Assembly: GCA_029378245.1 (NCBI GenBank)
Contig: JARKIF010000013.1
Span: 62,001-126,000, forward strand
From: Roridomyces roridus
Taxonomy: Eukaryota; Basidiomycota; Agaricomycetes; Agaricales; Mycenaceae
Direction of reading: 5' to 3'
Length of the DNA: 64,000 nt
Below the pieces are notes generated by a model. The model was not told the DNA's origin. It did not search any database and saw only the letters and a list, made by a program, of their open reading frames with translations. Positions 1 through 11,400 of the stretch are shown piece after piece; within the stretch, counting starts at the first letter, position 1; each line of letters opens with the position of its first letter. The position numbers and the translations under genes were made by a program.

Positions 1-48
1 CTGACAGATGTACAAACAAAAAGGAGCCATAATCTTAAAGAACGGATA

Positions 49-633
49 CAGTCGTTTTCAAAACTATATACGGGTTTTGATCCCCCGCTCCATGAAGATC
101 GTTGTTGACCGTTGTATGTCGGCGAGTCTGCTTCTGCTCTCCCACTGGCCCCACCGGCCCCACTATTTTGCGTCATACGCCGCTACGCGGTGGCATGATT
201 CCAAGAATACTCTCTAGTACTTACTACTCCACCATCGTTGCTACGTATTTATAGGTGGACTGCTCACGCCCTGCTGTATGGTTCCTCATGGACTCGAATT
301 CTTTGCCCTACCCCCGTACTCGCACGTACTACCGCGAACACCCGGCTTGCTTCCTGCGAGGTGTAGCACTGTAGTAGAGAAGTACGACTTGTTTCTTGAT
401 CTCATGGGGGAGGTTCTTGCGGTGCCTCGAGCCATGGCCCATGGGTGATATCGTAGAGCAGGAGAGGATACGCCGTCCGTGGCAGCCGCACAGCCATGCA
501 ATTGAAGCGTGGAGTTGAGTGGAGTATGCGGCTGCCAAAAGCGGACAGAAGCAGACTCGCCGACATACAACGGTCAACAAAGATCTTCATGGAGCGGGGG
601 ATCAAAACCCGTATATAGTTTTGAAAACGACTG
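49..633. mobile_element. MITE-like element with 90-bp inverted repeats, Tc1/mariner-type TA ends
   Basis: Bases 47-136 and the reverse complement of 546-635 match over 90 positions with one mismatch seen. Both ends read TACAGTCG inward, so a TA duplication (47-48 and 634-635) flanks a 585-bp element with CAGTCG termini, as in Tc1/mariner-derived elements. The roughly 410 bp between the arms encode no transposase, so the element is non-autonomous. Short open frames here are mirror copies of the arms, not genes. Confidence 0.75.
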
Positions 634-858
634 TAATGAGTGTTGATTGGTGATCCCCGTTGTGATACAGTCAAAGTGGATTCAAAGTGGAATACTAATA
701 ATATACACAGGCTTCCAAAAAAACACAAGGAAACACTGTACAACATCGAACATTCAGAAAGTACATCTGCATTCAAGAGAAATTGAAGCTCTCAAGGTTA
801 AACCTACGGTTGACTCCTGAGTCAGCTGTCGATCCACGGATGTTTAAATTCCACAGAC

Positions 859-1161
859 TCACCCGGTAGGTCCATTAGCACAGCCAGACGGACCCTTTTT
901 CACAACCGACGGGCCATTAGTGCACTTATCGTGCTTGCCACCAGACTCGAAGAAGTTGGCGTGGTTGGGGACGCCGGAGAAACTGATGGACTTGGCGGAC
1001 CCGCCGTTCTTCAGGAAGACGCAGTCGCCCGCCTTGACATTTGGGCTGCGGGCGACGACTGCACCGTTACAGTCTGCGCCGGCGTGCCACACAAAGTCTG
1101 CACCGAGGACGGGGGAGACAGCGACGAGGATGGCGCTGATGAGGACGAGGTTGAATTGCAT
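859..1161 (-). CDS. small secreted cysteine-containing protein
   Basis: An uninterrupted 100-codon frame starts at the ATG at 1161. An upstream in-frame start at 1263 would add 34 residues ahead of the signal peptide and is not preferred. Residues 1-20 (MQFNLVLISAILVAVSPVLG) form a typical signal peptide with a likely cut before ADFVWHAG. The mature part is about 80 residues, rich in Gly, Ser and Lys, with four cysteines (ADC, GDC, DKC, SGC) that could form two disulfides. No enzyme motif is visible. It resembles the small secreted proteins common in Agaricomycetes. The product should leave the cell; its role is unknown. Confidence 0.6.
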   Translation of the reverse strand: MQFNLVLISAILVAVSPVLGADFVWHAGADCNGAVVARSPNVKAGDCVFLKNGGSAKSISFSGVPNHANFFESGGKHDKCTNGPSVVKKGPSGCANGPTG

Positions 1162-1329
1162 TCTGGAGCACGGGTAAGCAGTGAGTGATAGTAGAAGAGG
1201 AGACAACCCCCCTGATTTGACGACGAGCAGAGGATGAGTAGATGGGTTGAAGCTCTGTACCACAGGGCGTATTTATTCGTTTTTTGAACACCTGGCCGGA
1301 ATTGGCCTTTGAACAAGCATCGCTGTGGT

Positions 1330-2676
1330 TTTGCAACTTTCAGTTAAAGGCGATGGGAGATGTGATCCCGCGACCACAATCAGGTTGAACCAAGTAACAA
1401 CCGCTCTTTATGCTATTGTGAATCAACAATGCAATAGTCTGTAGTCAAATAGGGCATATGTATTTGAGCCACAGATGACTATTCTCACTGCCCCGAGCCG
1501 AAGCAGTGCTTGGCGTAGATGAAGGGAGTCCCGCCGTGAGTCTTAAATTTGCTTCCAGGTTCAGCTGGACTCAAAAACCCCGGGCTTGCTTCACAGCGTC
1601 ATTCTGCACTCGAGGCAGCCACACAGTGACGCTGCACCGCGGGGGACTACGGTACTCTCGGGGCAGAACGACATATGTCGCGAACGTGGGCCAGTGAAAA
1701 GATTCGTGGAGCAGATGGGAGGGTGTACATATCTGGCCGCATTGAGTTAAATACAATACAGTTCGGCATGAGATGAGGTATCCAAAACTCCCAACGATAC
1801 ACTGGAAGTGCCACTATGCAGTGCGATGGCTGCCGTTAACTCGCGATGTGGTGGGGGCAATCCGTTGGATTCGGGGTTCCGTGAGTCGCGCACTTCTACT
1901 TTATAAGGGATCATCAGGGAGTATTCCATTTTGATTCCATTTGTACAGCGTTCAAAATCCGTCACAGGAACCTTCTCCGAGGGAGGCTCCATTGACTTTT
2001 GCCCGCCGTGTCACTTTGAGATTGTAGATCCTCTGTCGAGCCTCGGAGCTGGTCGAGTAATTACCTAAGTATCCAACTGTGTATGTCTGGGTGTGGGAGG
2101 TACAGCCAACGTCCAGCTCTAGTAGCCGTTTCAGGTTCATTTTGCGGGAACAGTACGGTGCACGCAGAGTACTATCTCTGGACACTCGTGACTCACCTTC
2201 CGATTCGGGGCATGATGCTGGGGTTAGCGGCGGACTTGGTGATCTTCTGATGCGATTCCTCTATGGTGACGTCCTGATCAAGGTTAGCTTCGTACTCATC
2301 TATTCGGCACGGGCTTGCATTACTCGGGAATCGGGAATATGATATTCTGGATCTGTCATCATCGGAGCGTCGGCATCTCACGGCGATTCGGAACGAACCT
2401 CGCATCCGAAGACTGACTCAAAATCTTGGACCCAATCCCGTATGAGTGCCGGTGTCTCGAACCTGCCCGGCTTGAACCTCCCCCCGGGCTGGCTTGTCTT
2501 ACATATACAACTGTCAACTTTGAACTCTTTTGCTTCCACAATTGTGAATTTTGTAATTGGGTTCTACTCGGTAGGCACTTCCTTGGGGATCCTAAATCAA
2601 TCAATCATTCTCCATCCGTGACTCAGGGCCCGGACATCGTTGACGAGGTGTGCTGAAGGTTTTGAAGCCCTCGGGT
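1330..2676. other. gene-poor stretch
   Basis: No frame here shows family resemblance, a signal peptide or a convincing exon series. The one item of note is a 13-codon minus-strand piece at 2417-2455 listed separately. The rest looks like ordinary intergenic or decayed sequence. Confidence 0.4.
2417..2455 (-). other. short coding-like fragment shared with 17244-17282
   Basis: Read on the minus strand this gives TPALIRDWVQDFE. The same peptide, TPALIRDWVEDLE, is encoded on the minus strand at 17244-17282. Of the six nucleotide differences, four are silent, the pattern expected of a once-coding sequence. No longer frame surrounds either copy, so the parent family is not identifiable. Confidence 0.35.
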
Positions 2677-2683
2677 CTTTAAT

Positions 2684-2993
2684 CCCAGTCAAAATCGGTC
2701 GTGCTGGAATTGGCTGAGATGTGCTGATATCGGTTGGACAGCTGTCCAGCAGATGTTGGCATATTTCAGCCGATCTCAGCCTATTTCAGCAAATTTTAAC
2801 AAAAACCGTTTGCTGAGATATGCTCATACCTGCTAAAACCACAAAATTTTGGTGCATCTTGAATTGATCTTGAATCCATCTTTGAGTGCTGTAGCAGATC
2901 TCAGCAGAAAGCTGGACTCTCAGCATGTCCGTCTCGCTCGGAGTCGATATCAGCATTTCTCAGCTAATCTCAGCACGACCGATTTTGACTGGG
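2684..2993. mobile_element. 310-bp MITE with 7-bp target duplication and TCAGC subterminal motifs
   Basis: The ends are inverted copies: CCCAGTCAAAATCGGTCGTG at 2684 and its reverse complement ending at 2993, with further pairing inward. CTTTAAT lies directly outside both ends (2677-2683 and 2994-3000), a target-site duplication. The interior carries many copies of TCAGC/GCTGA in both orientations, like subterminal transposase-binding motifs of hAT-type elements. There is no coding capacity. Confidence 0.75.
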
Positions 2994-3000
2994 CTTTAAT

Positions 3001-4584
3001 ATTTATTTCGGCTGCTTCATCAACCACATAACTTGGATCAGTCGGGGAACGGTTGAACGGATTGGCACTTGACAGTTATCCGGCGATCATACTTGATGAT
3101 CGGCAATCATCTCAACAGCAAACTTAAAACGGGACTTGATCAATGATCTGAATAAATCAGTGGCAAAGTAACATCGTCCGCAACGAACGAGTTCAAGTCT
3201 GTATGCTTCCGGGTAGTGAAATTTGCATCGTCTATTCCACAGAGTCCGTTCAATTCGTCATGCCTGGACAATAGAACTCGGCGATCAGAAGATCTTTACC
3301 AGTCCGCTACGGGCCGAGTGTGATCTGGGGAATGATCGGGGATCACGCTCGCGTCTTGATTCCAGCACCGACCGAGTGCATCACATCGGCATGCCGCGTG
3401 GTCAGTCCGGCAAAAAATCGTTTACTTTCGATTCCCAGGCTTCACGACAACAGTCCCAGGAGGATTAGAAACCGCCGACGATGGATCGCAGAAGTCCCAA
3501 CACGCCGGGGAAAAGTCCCACGGGCCGCAGCTTCACGTCGGCCAAAATTGCGCCTGAATCCGGCAGACTCTTACATACCATTGAACTCAAACTGCCAAAA
3601 AAGTGTCCGCTCCGTGCAGATTGGGTCCCCGTGAAATTCAACGTTTTCGAAGTTTTTAAACCAATCCAGATACTTATAATCAGTGCTCACAATACCCCTC
3701 ACTCAGAGGAATCACGGCAACGGCGTCTTCGCACCCAATAAAGCAAATCGCGTGGAATGTGAAATGGCACGCCTGTCCTTTGATGCTAAAATTGAATCTA
3801 ATAGTCGGCGGGCCACTGGCACACCTTTACCGTGTATGCACCGCCCCCGCACATACTACAAAGGAAGAAGTACCGAGGGAACTTGAAGCGGGAGAGGAGA
3901 GTCCCTCCAGGCGCCCAGGCTTATCTCCGAAAATCGCGGAGACGACGGAGACGGCGACTGCTCATGCAGCACAACCGCGCGCCAATCTCCGTCGAGGCGA
4001 TGGAATCATGAAGGCGGGATTTCAATCCGGGCGCTGGGTTCCAGAAGGCGTTCCTGCCCAGTCGGCTTCCCAGATGCGGAGTTTGAAGGAGTTTAATCTG
4101 AGGTGCCACTTTTGACTTCTATCTTCTCTCCCACCACATCCTTTTGTTCGCCGTCAACAACACTACGGAGCGCGAGTGCAGGACTCGAGATTGAGCGGGC
4201 TTTCGTTCTGCATCCCAAGATTATAGCCAGTCGGGATTCTCCGAGCATGAATTGAAACAAAACCCCGAGGTACACACGCGGGTGGAGTCAGAACGCTACC
4301 GTGCGACTCGGGGCGAGCGGAGAGTCATGCCCAGTGCCACTAACTTTCGGCTGCAAATGCTCTGGTGGGGCGTGCTACTAGCAACGCGAGTCCGACACAC
4401 CCTTCCCCACAATCTGCTAAAAGTTGCCGACATGAATAGCATCCGTCCGACTCGTGTGCCGCACCGAAGAACAGTGGGGTACTTACAGACTCCGGGGTAC
4501 GTTATATTCCGTCGTTATTGTGGGCTGGCGGTTCCCCCCTCAAGCCCACACTCTTTCTCTCTCTCTCTCTATCTCCAGAAGAAG
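3001..4584. other. gene-poor stretch upstream of the membrane-protein gene
   Basis: No supported gene. A CT-dinucleotide tract at about 4555-4572 sits just before the next start codon and may be promoter or 5' UTR sequence. Confidence 0.4.
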
Positions 4585-5919
4585 ATGGTGTTCCATCAGT
4601 TTCCTTTGGACAAGGCGTTCTTGGTGGCTACGTGGTTGGAGGTGCATCCAGCGCCTTTCGAGTCGGAATTGTACCTGACATTGTTGTGTCGGGGTAGAGC
4701 TTGGTATTCGGTGGGTGCTTTGTTTCGTTGTCGGTCGATTTCGAATGACGCGGAACCCAGGCCTCTACCTGTGCATCTTCTGCCTTAGCATCTACGTCAA
4801 TTTCACCGCGATTGGGACCAGGTCAATGCATAATCGGGTACGTCTGGGCCCTTGAACGTCCCAGCCGGTGCATCATTGATTCGGTTTAATCTAGATCATG
4901 TTCGCAGCCTCCATGATAATGTTCTTGTTCGCCTCGCTGCACCTGGGTGCGTGCTATTTCAAAGTCGTTCCGAGCGAAGCTTACATTCACATAGCAATGA
5001 ACTGTTATCGCATGGTCCGCGGATACGTTGATTTTGGAATGGCGCCAGGCGGCCCTGTGGCCTACATCGGGAACCTCGCTACTTGTGAGTCGAATGTCTG
5101 CAAATTAAGATTCAGGTTGAACACGAAGCAGGGCATCATATCTTCAAGGACACTTGTATGCGACACAGAGTATCTTGGGGGACACGGTGGCAGTTTATCG
5201 GTGCTGGGTCCTGTGGGACCACGATTACAGATTCATCCTCTTTCCTTCCATGCTCTTGATGGGCAGTGCAGGTGAACTCTCTTCATCCCTTCTGCTTCTT
5301 CATCCAACCCACACTCCTAGTTTCGGGGTACATGGTCTGTGGCCTGTACAGTACTGTCAACCCCCTCGCCACAGTCTTCGACCCCCGCCTCACGCGCTGG
5401 ATCACCACATTCTACTCCATCGCCGTAGCGCAGAATATCCTCACCACCGGCCTCATGGCTTTGCGTCTATGGCAAGGCGAAAGGGAATCGGCGCGTTACA
5501 GGATGGGAGGCGGTATATTCATGCCGGTCATCCGAATCCTTGTGGAATCCGCCGCCTTGTACCTCTTCGTGGAGATCCTTCTGCTCTCGCTTTATTCGGT
5601 CAACTATAACGCGCAGTACATTCTACTGGAGATTGTCACTCCGATCGTGGTGCGTATTCTCCTTCTTATACTCACTGGGGCGAAGTTGATCTAAATGTGC
5701 GTGTAGGGCATCACATTCTCAACGATCACGCTCCGCATTAGCCTGCGATCTCAAAACAGGTCGTTGAAATCCAACGGGGGGACGATGACCGGGGCGACGC
5801 AGACTATTGGGAGTATGCCCATGCGGCCGGTTGCGGTTAATATCACCACCATTAGGGAGGATGATTGCAGTCCGACTGGGGATGCTGAGGCCAACAGCTT
5901 GAAACTTGAAACCAATTGA
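4585..5919 (+). pseudogene. seven-helix-type fungal integral membrane protein, one-base frameshift
   Basis: Exons read as about 4585-4693, 4761-4837, 4895-4946, 4995-5084, 5132-5271, 5321-5649 and 5707-5919. The product resembles a common Agaricomycete multi-helix membrane family: FPLDKAFLVATWLE at the start, NCYRMVRGYVD, YRCWVLWDHDYRF, FDPRLTRWITTFYS and NYNAQYILLEIVTPI, then a polar tail. Family alignment requires TWxHIFKDT followed directly by LYATQSILGD, but the sequence GACACTTGTATG at 5149-5160 lacks one base, so the frame changes there. The alternative acceptor at 5149 would create a TGA. The first exon also contains about 17 residues not usual for the family. Either a recent pseudogene or a one-base assembly error in a T run. 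Molecular function of the family is unknown to me. Confidence 0.65.
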
Positions 5920-7159
5920 AAGGAAAGCACGGTCGTTATTGCTAGTGTATTTTTGTGCCTTTCGAGGATTGGTTGGCCTGACATTTGTATTGTTGTATAC
6001 CCTAGTTCTGTAGACCGCAGAAGACAATTGAACTGAGTTGTTTGCATCACTATCAGAAATACTCCTCCTGTAAATAAGGTCTGTCCGTTCGATCCGGGGC
6101 ACAGCGCATGCATGTGGCACATCTGCGTGGATCTGCATTCTTCTACGTTGTGCAAACTCATCACTGCCGAATTACTGGGTGTTTGATCATTCTTTGTCTA
6201 TGTTCAATCCATCTGGCATTCGGAATGCGAAAAATAGTGTCGCATTCTAAATCACTCAGACGCTGCACCGAGGCATCGGGTCATTGCTTAATCGACGTGT
6301 GTTACTTGCGTACTGCCGATGCTATCTATTCCTAGCATGCTGGCATTCCCATATAGAGCCGGCCTGTCCACTCACGTCCACTCACGTCTACCCATTTCTC
6401 TCTCCCCTCTCCCTCCCACCACGACGCCGCTATGGCAAGTCTTTGAACACCCAAGATATCTGTTGCTGAGACCCGTATCCTCAGATATTCGTTAACGACA
6501 AGTTGTGCCTCGATGCCTTCCCAATTGTACGAGTTTTATCCGGGATATACCAGTCTGCGATGGAAACTGACAAGTATTCACAGGCCCGCGCTCGCCGCGC
6601 TCCCTCGTCTCTGGCCAATTTGATTCAAATAGTCACAACTGGCGGATTCCCCAAGAAAACGGTATGGCTCCCGTCCAACTCAGTGCTCGCTCGGCCTCAC
6701 AATCCTCCTCCAGGTGCGACTACCAAAGGTACGGTGCATGGGATAGCTCTTGCCACCCGCACCGACGTTGTGGGTTTCTAGACTAAGCCACACCCCGCAC
6801 CAACGCCTCTCGTTCGCATGCGCTCCAGATCCTGGAGCATATTTAGATCCACGTCCAACAACTCAAAATCTGCAAATCCCGCAACGCGCTCGGTCCAGGT
6901 AGGTATTCAAGATATCAGTCCATAATGTTCTCACCGCCGATCTGCAGGCAGAGATGCTAGATCAGGAGAATTCAGCATGGTAGACTCGCTATATGATGTG
7001 CGAATCACTTATGTATAGACAGACATCCTGGGAGACCGCCGGCTTCCGTGTAGCCTTCATGAACTATTCACAAAACTTTCAATGTATATCTGATTTTTTC
7101 TCCCACTGCGGCGCAGTCTCACACCGTTTGAGGCCGGTTCTTTGATGTTCGTGCCTTGC
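5920..7159. other. stretch with no supported gene
   Basis: Only short unrelated frames. A small CCACTCACGT direct repeat lies near 6368-6390. Nothing else recognised. Confidence 0.35.
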
Positions 7160-7357
7160 ATTTTGGAAGGCATCCATACTTCCCAACGCGACCTGCATAA
7201 TCCCCGCTTTGGTCTCGGCACTCCACTGGGACGCGTCCTGCCAGTCGGCGCAGTTACCGCGGTAGGTTGTCGAACCATTCTTCACACCACCCAAGTAAAG
7301 CCCGTAATCGTTGATCGAGGTACTCGATTCCCCGGCGGGGGTGATGCAAAAAGCCGT
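7160..7357 (-). pseudogene. relic of a GH5 exo-beta-1,3-glucanase-like gene
   Basis: A 66-codon open minus-strand segment reads ITPAGESSTSINDYGLYLGG, then VKNGSTTYRGNCADWQDA and ETKAGIMQVALGSMDAFQN. It resembles the C-terminal part of fungal exo-beta-1,3-glucanases of family GH5, where a GES/GEF..INDCGLYLNG stretch is followed by G.C..W and a SMDALQN motif. The FFWTWKIG motif expected next is absent and no start codon or upstream catalytic exons were found, so this looks like a fragment. Intact relatives are secreted and cut beta-1,3-glucan. The assignment rests on remembered motifs only. Confidence 0.45.
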
Positions 7358-7399
7358 TGCATGCTGTATCCCGACATTATATGGTGCTCAATACCGCCA

Positions 7400-8370
7400 A
7401 ATCACTGTGCACCAAACACGAAGTAAACATGAATATTTGGGCACCCCTTCATCAGCACGTGATGTTGATTGCGGGACAGATCCAGATCTTCGATACCTCT
7501 TGGACTCCAGTGATCAGATCAATGTGCCATCAAGGTTTGTCCTGCTTGGCCACGGCATCGGAGTTTGAATCGCTTCTTGATTCTTACCACCATCATGTCC
7601 TGGACGCTACGCCTACTTCGTTTTATTCCGCGCCGAGGCTCTGGCTGCTTCCTTGCCTCAATTGCGGAGGAAATCCACGTCGAGCTCGCGGCTCATCCAT
7701 CCGACTCTCGCCGACACTCCAGCATTGGGCGGTTACTTTGCACAGTGGGGATCTGAGGTATGGGCGCCATTCTACATACTTGGCGCATCGAGATTTTCTT
7801 CCGTTGGCTCTACACTGATCTGCACCAGCTTCGCCGCCCGCCAAGAGGCCAAGCCAAATCTTCTGTCATGGCCCTCATTCGGCCGTCGTCGGTCCCCCGT
7901 TCTTTATGGATGTGCTCACTCATCCATCCATGGGTCACCTCGCATGGGGCGAGCTCCATATTTGGGATTCGCTTTGTCGTCGTACCGCTTCTCATTTGAG
8001 CAAGCCTGCATCGTCGCCGATTGATTCCGAGTCGCAGGTGGAATGCCGACGAAGATCCGTGCGTACGGTTGTCGAAGGTCTTGGCGGGCGCATTTACTTC
8101 GCTCCGACAGCGCGGAATCCAATTGAATCTCTGGTACATCGCGACGAAGCGGCGCTCGTATTCTGGGCGCCACATGCTTACATTCTAACCTCTCCTTCTT
8201 AGGGTGGCTCCCCATGTGCTCCGGAAGATCGTCCTCCGGCAGAACGAGTGCCGCCCTCCGCAGCGCCCACTGTCATGAACTGATGGGCCAGGAACTCAAT
8301 GGCCGAAACGAGGGAGAGTCCGCCACCGCCACCGCTTGGCCATTGCATCTCCGAGGGGGAACGCACGATG
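7400..8370. other. possible decayed coding region, unassigned
   Basis: Several overlapping frames show locally coding-like composition, for example LADTPALGGYFAQWGSEVWA near 7700 on the plus strand, but no frame is long or continuous and no family is recognised. It may include further remains of the GH5-like gene on the minus strand. Confidence 0.25.
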
Positions 8371-8377
8371 CGTCGTG

Positions 8378-8387
8378 TATATAATAA
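8378..8387 (+). promoter_or_regulatory. TATA-like box
   Basis: TATATAATAA lies 28-37 bp before the start codon at 8415, so the 5' UTR would be very short. Confidence 0.45.
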
Positions 8388-8414
8388 GACGGGGAGGAAC
8401 TTCTCAAGGTAAGA

Positions 8415-11400
8415 ATGCACATCCCTGCCTCGCTTCCAGTGCTTGCACTCCTGTCCCATGGCGTTTACGCGGTGACCACGATGCCGGGTCAGCACTTCCT
8501 CATGGACGGTGCTGCCACTGCTGTTACTGTCGCGCCCATGGCAGCGATGACCATTGACGCGAACGTCTCAGCCTCTGCTTCTCTCTCCCCGTTGGCTTCT
8601 TTATCCACCCCGTCCTCCAACTCTGCCGCCTCGGCGCACGCTTCCGCCACTCCGTCTCCTTCCTCTGTAATCCAAAGACGCACTGCGATCCCAGCGTGTC
8701 TCAAGACTGTGGAACTCTCCTGCTTGAACCTCGCTGCCAACTGTATGAGTAACATCGGCGGGAACGTGCGTGTCTCTTCGTCACCACCCTCCTTTTTTTT
8801 CGCTGATCACTGTTCAAATCAAAGCCGGCCAACATCAACAGTCTCTGGACCGTGAGAGCTTGCGTAGCTGCTGCGACCTGCTATGGTGTACGTGAGCTCC
8901 GTATCATTATTCCAGCTAGTTCAAACCTACATCTCTTAGGTCGGGGACTTGATCAACAGCGTCGAATGTCAAACTGGTCTCGTGACTACCAACCGGATTC
9001 AAGCGTCTCTCCCTCAAGACGTCCGTTCTCTTGACTTCAGAGAATTCATCTCACGATACATGTACAGATTTATGCTAAATTCGTCAGAAATTGTACCACC
9101 TGGTATGCGTATCTTCCCGGCCTCCATCGTTCGAGCCCATGACTTGTTCATTCTTTCAGTGCCATTACGCAGCAGAATTACATCGACTATTATTATGGCC
9201 AGCTCACTGCGATCAACAGCGCCAATTTGCCCAGTTCGAGCGCGGTGGTGAAGGCATTTTGGGCGGCCATCACTGCGTGGGCTGCTACGGGTGACACGGT
9301 GCCGTATAAAAAGCACGTATTCTTTTCTCTTCTTCAAGTCGATTTGATTTTCCAGAGACTCACGCGCTGCTCAGCTTCAACGATTGGCTGCTTTTTTCTT
9401 CTGCGCCTTCGACTACAGTTCGTTCACTCATTGAGCTGTGAATTCGCCCCCGCTTATATGGCTACAGACGACCGTCGCTGAGCCCCCTGTCCCAACTTAC
9501 ACTCAGATCAACTGGAGTGAGTCCATGATTTGCCTCTCGATGCTGCCTTACTCACTTTAAGGTATGTAGATCCGAACCCAGTCCCTCCCTCCGGCGCGAA
9601 ATCCGAGACCTTTGTGAGCGGCACGATCACCAAGATCATTGCCATCCCCACCGCATCAACGACTGTCGTGATTGTGAACGCCACTATCACTCTGGCTCCT
9701 GGTGGGACCCCCGTCAACGGCGTCATCTCTCCAGGAATCACTCTCCCGGGCGCGGTGACACCGACGTGGAGTGCGTTTGCTTCTCCTTGAATCATTCGAA
9801 CTTCTGAACAATTGCAATAACCAGACCCGAACATCATCCCACCGAAATCCGTACCCAGTATCACCTTCACAGCACCCGCCCGCTCCTGGACGACCGTCGT
9901 CGCTGTCCCCACCTCATCCAACTCCCCTCCGAGCAACGTCACCGGTCCCCCCGGCGATAACAACGACGACGGCAACGACTGGTGGCTCCTCCTCTTCGGC
10001 GCACTCATCGGTGGCCTTCTGCCAAAGGACGTTGGGATCCCCGGGGGTGTGACACCTAAGGCTGCGCAGCCCCCTGATTGGACGGGCGGTGGATGGGTCG
10101 ATCCTGATCCCACTTCGTCCTCTGATCCTGGAAATCAGTCCCAGTCGGCGAGCAAGAGTGCGAGTAAGAGCCAGAGCAGTACTTCGACATGCCCCAAGCC
10201 GACGCCAACGTATTCACTCTCTGACGACTCGGAGAATTCGGATTGGGATTTCTTGGGATCTGATCCAGACCGGCGGCGGCGGACTGATGCCAGGTTCAAG
10301 TGGACTCGGGAGGTGGAATATAACGATACGAGCTCGAATAAAGAGACTAGATGGGAAGCCGATCTCGAGCGTCGTGATAATCGGCGTACGTCCTGATTTC
10401 TTTCACCTCTTCTTCGATTCCGAGTCGTTGCTGATTCTCTGACCATAGACATCGCCGTCAACACGTGCGGAATCAAAGTCACCAACAGCCGTACCGTCTC
10501 GTTGGTTGCTGGGGATTATTACTCCATTGGGTTGAAGGTTCCTATCGGCACGGGGAGCAACCTTGGTGTGACGCAGGTGAACAGCCGGCCGGTGGGAAAT
10601 GGTGGGGGGAGTGTTGCTCGTGAGTACTCTGTTGTTCATTTTTCTGTAACCTAACCCTGGCGTTGCTTAGAGGAGCATGTTTTCGAGCTGGGGTACATCG
10701 ACCAATTCTTCTCGGCGGCAATCAGCGCGGGGATCACGTGTAACTGGTGCGTTCTGCCTGCCGCCAAGTTCATTTGACAAGCTTATACATGGATCAAAGG
10801 ATCCAAGCCAGCGTCTTCAGTGCTACTCGCAGGGACGGCAGTAACTTGGGAACCTCACTGTTGAATGCGATCGACGACACAAATAACATGGTTTGGGTGA
10901 AGTCAAATCCTCGTCTGAGCATAAGTACCACCTTCACTCAACCGGCTCGTCTAGGTCGACCGTCCACTCAATCAAGCAAAATCCAACGTCGTGAACGGAA
11001 ATAAGAAATCGGCGACCAACCCTCCGCAGAAGGAAAACATCGACAGTATCAAGTCCTTCGTGTCGGTCAATCTGATTCAGGACGTCGAGTATTTTGCGCG
11101 CAATCTCGCTGCACTTGGTACCTGTACGCATCTCCCTTTCATTGCTCTTCCCTCCTGAATTTCTTCCAAGACTTTGGATCCACTGCCGCAGTGTTCCAGG
11201 CCACCGCGTTGCGCGTACAGAATCTATTGGCGGAAGTCACCCCGATCTCCAACGATGCACAGTAAGCAGTTTCCATCCCCACTGGTCTTCTTCCTGACAA
11301 ATCATTCACAGGCTCCCCGTCGAATTCAACGAATGGTTACGCAATCTCATCGCCGACTATCCCCTCGGATGCACGTACGTGTACAACGTCATGTGGGAGA

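Noticed and set aside
22..640. Two related small genes reading YSRFQNYIRVLIPRSMK on opposite strands
   Set aside because: They are the two arms of the 90-bp inverted repeat of a MITE, not proteins.
9508..10113. 201-codon open frame on the minus strand
   Set aside because: It is antisense to exons 8 and 9 of the 18-exon gene, which has consistent splicing and a signal peptide on the plus strand.
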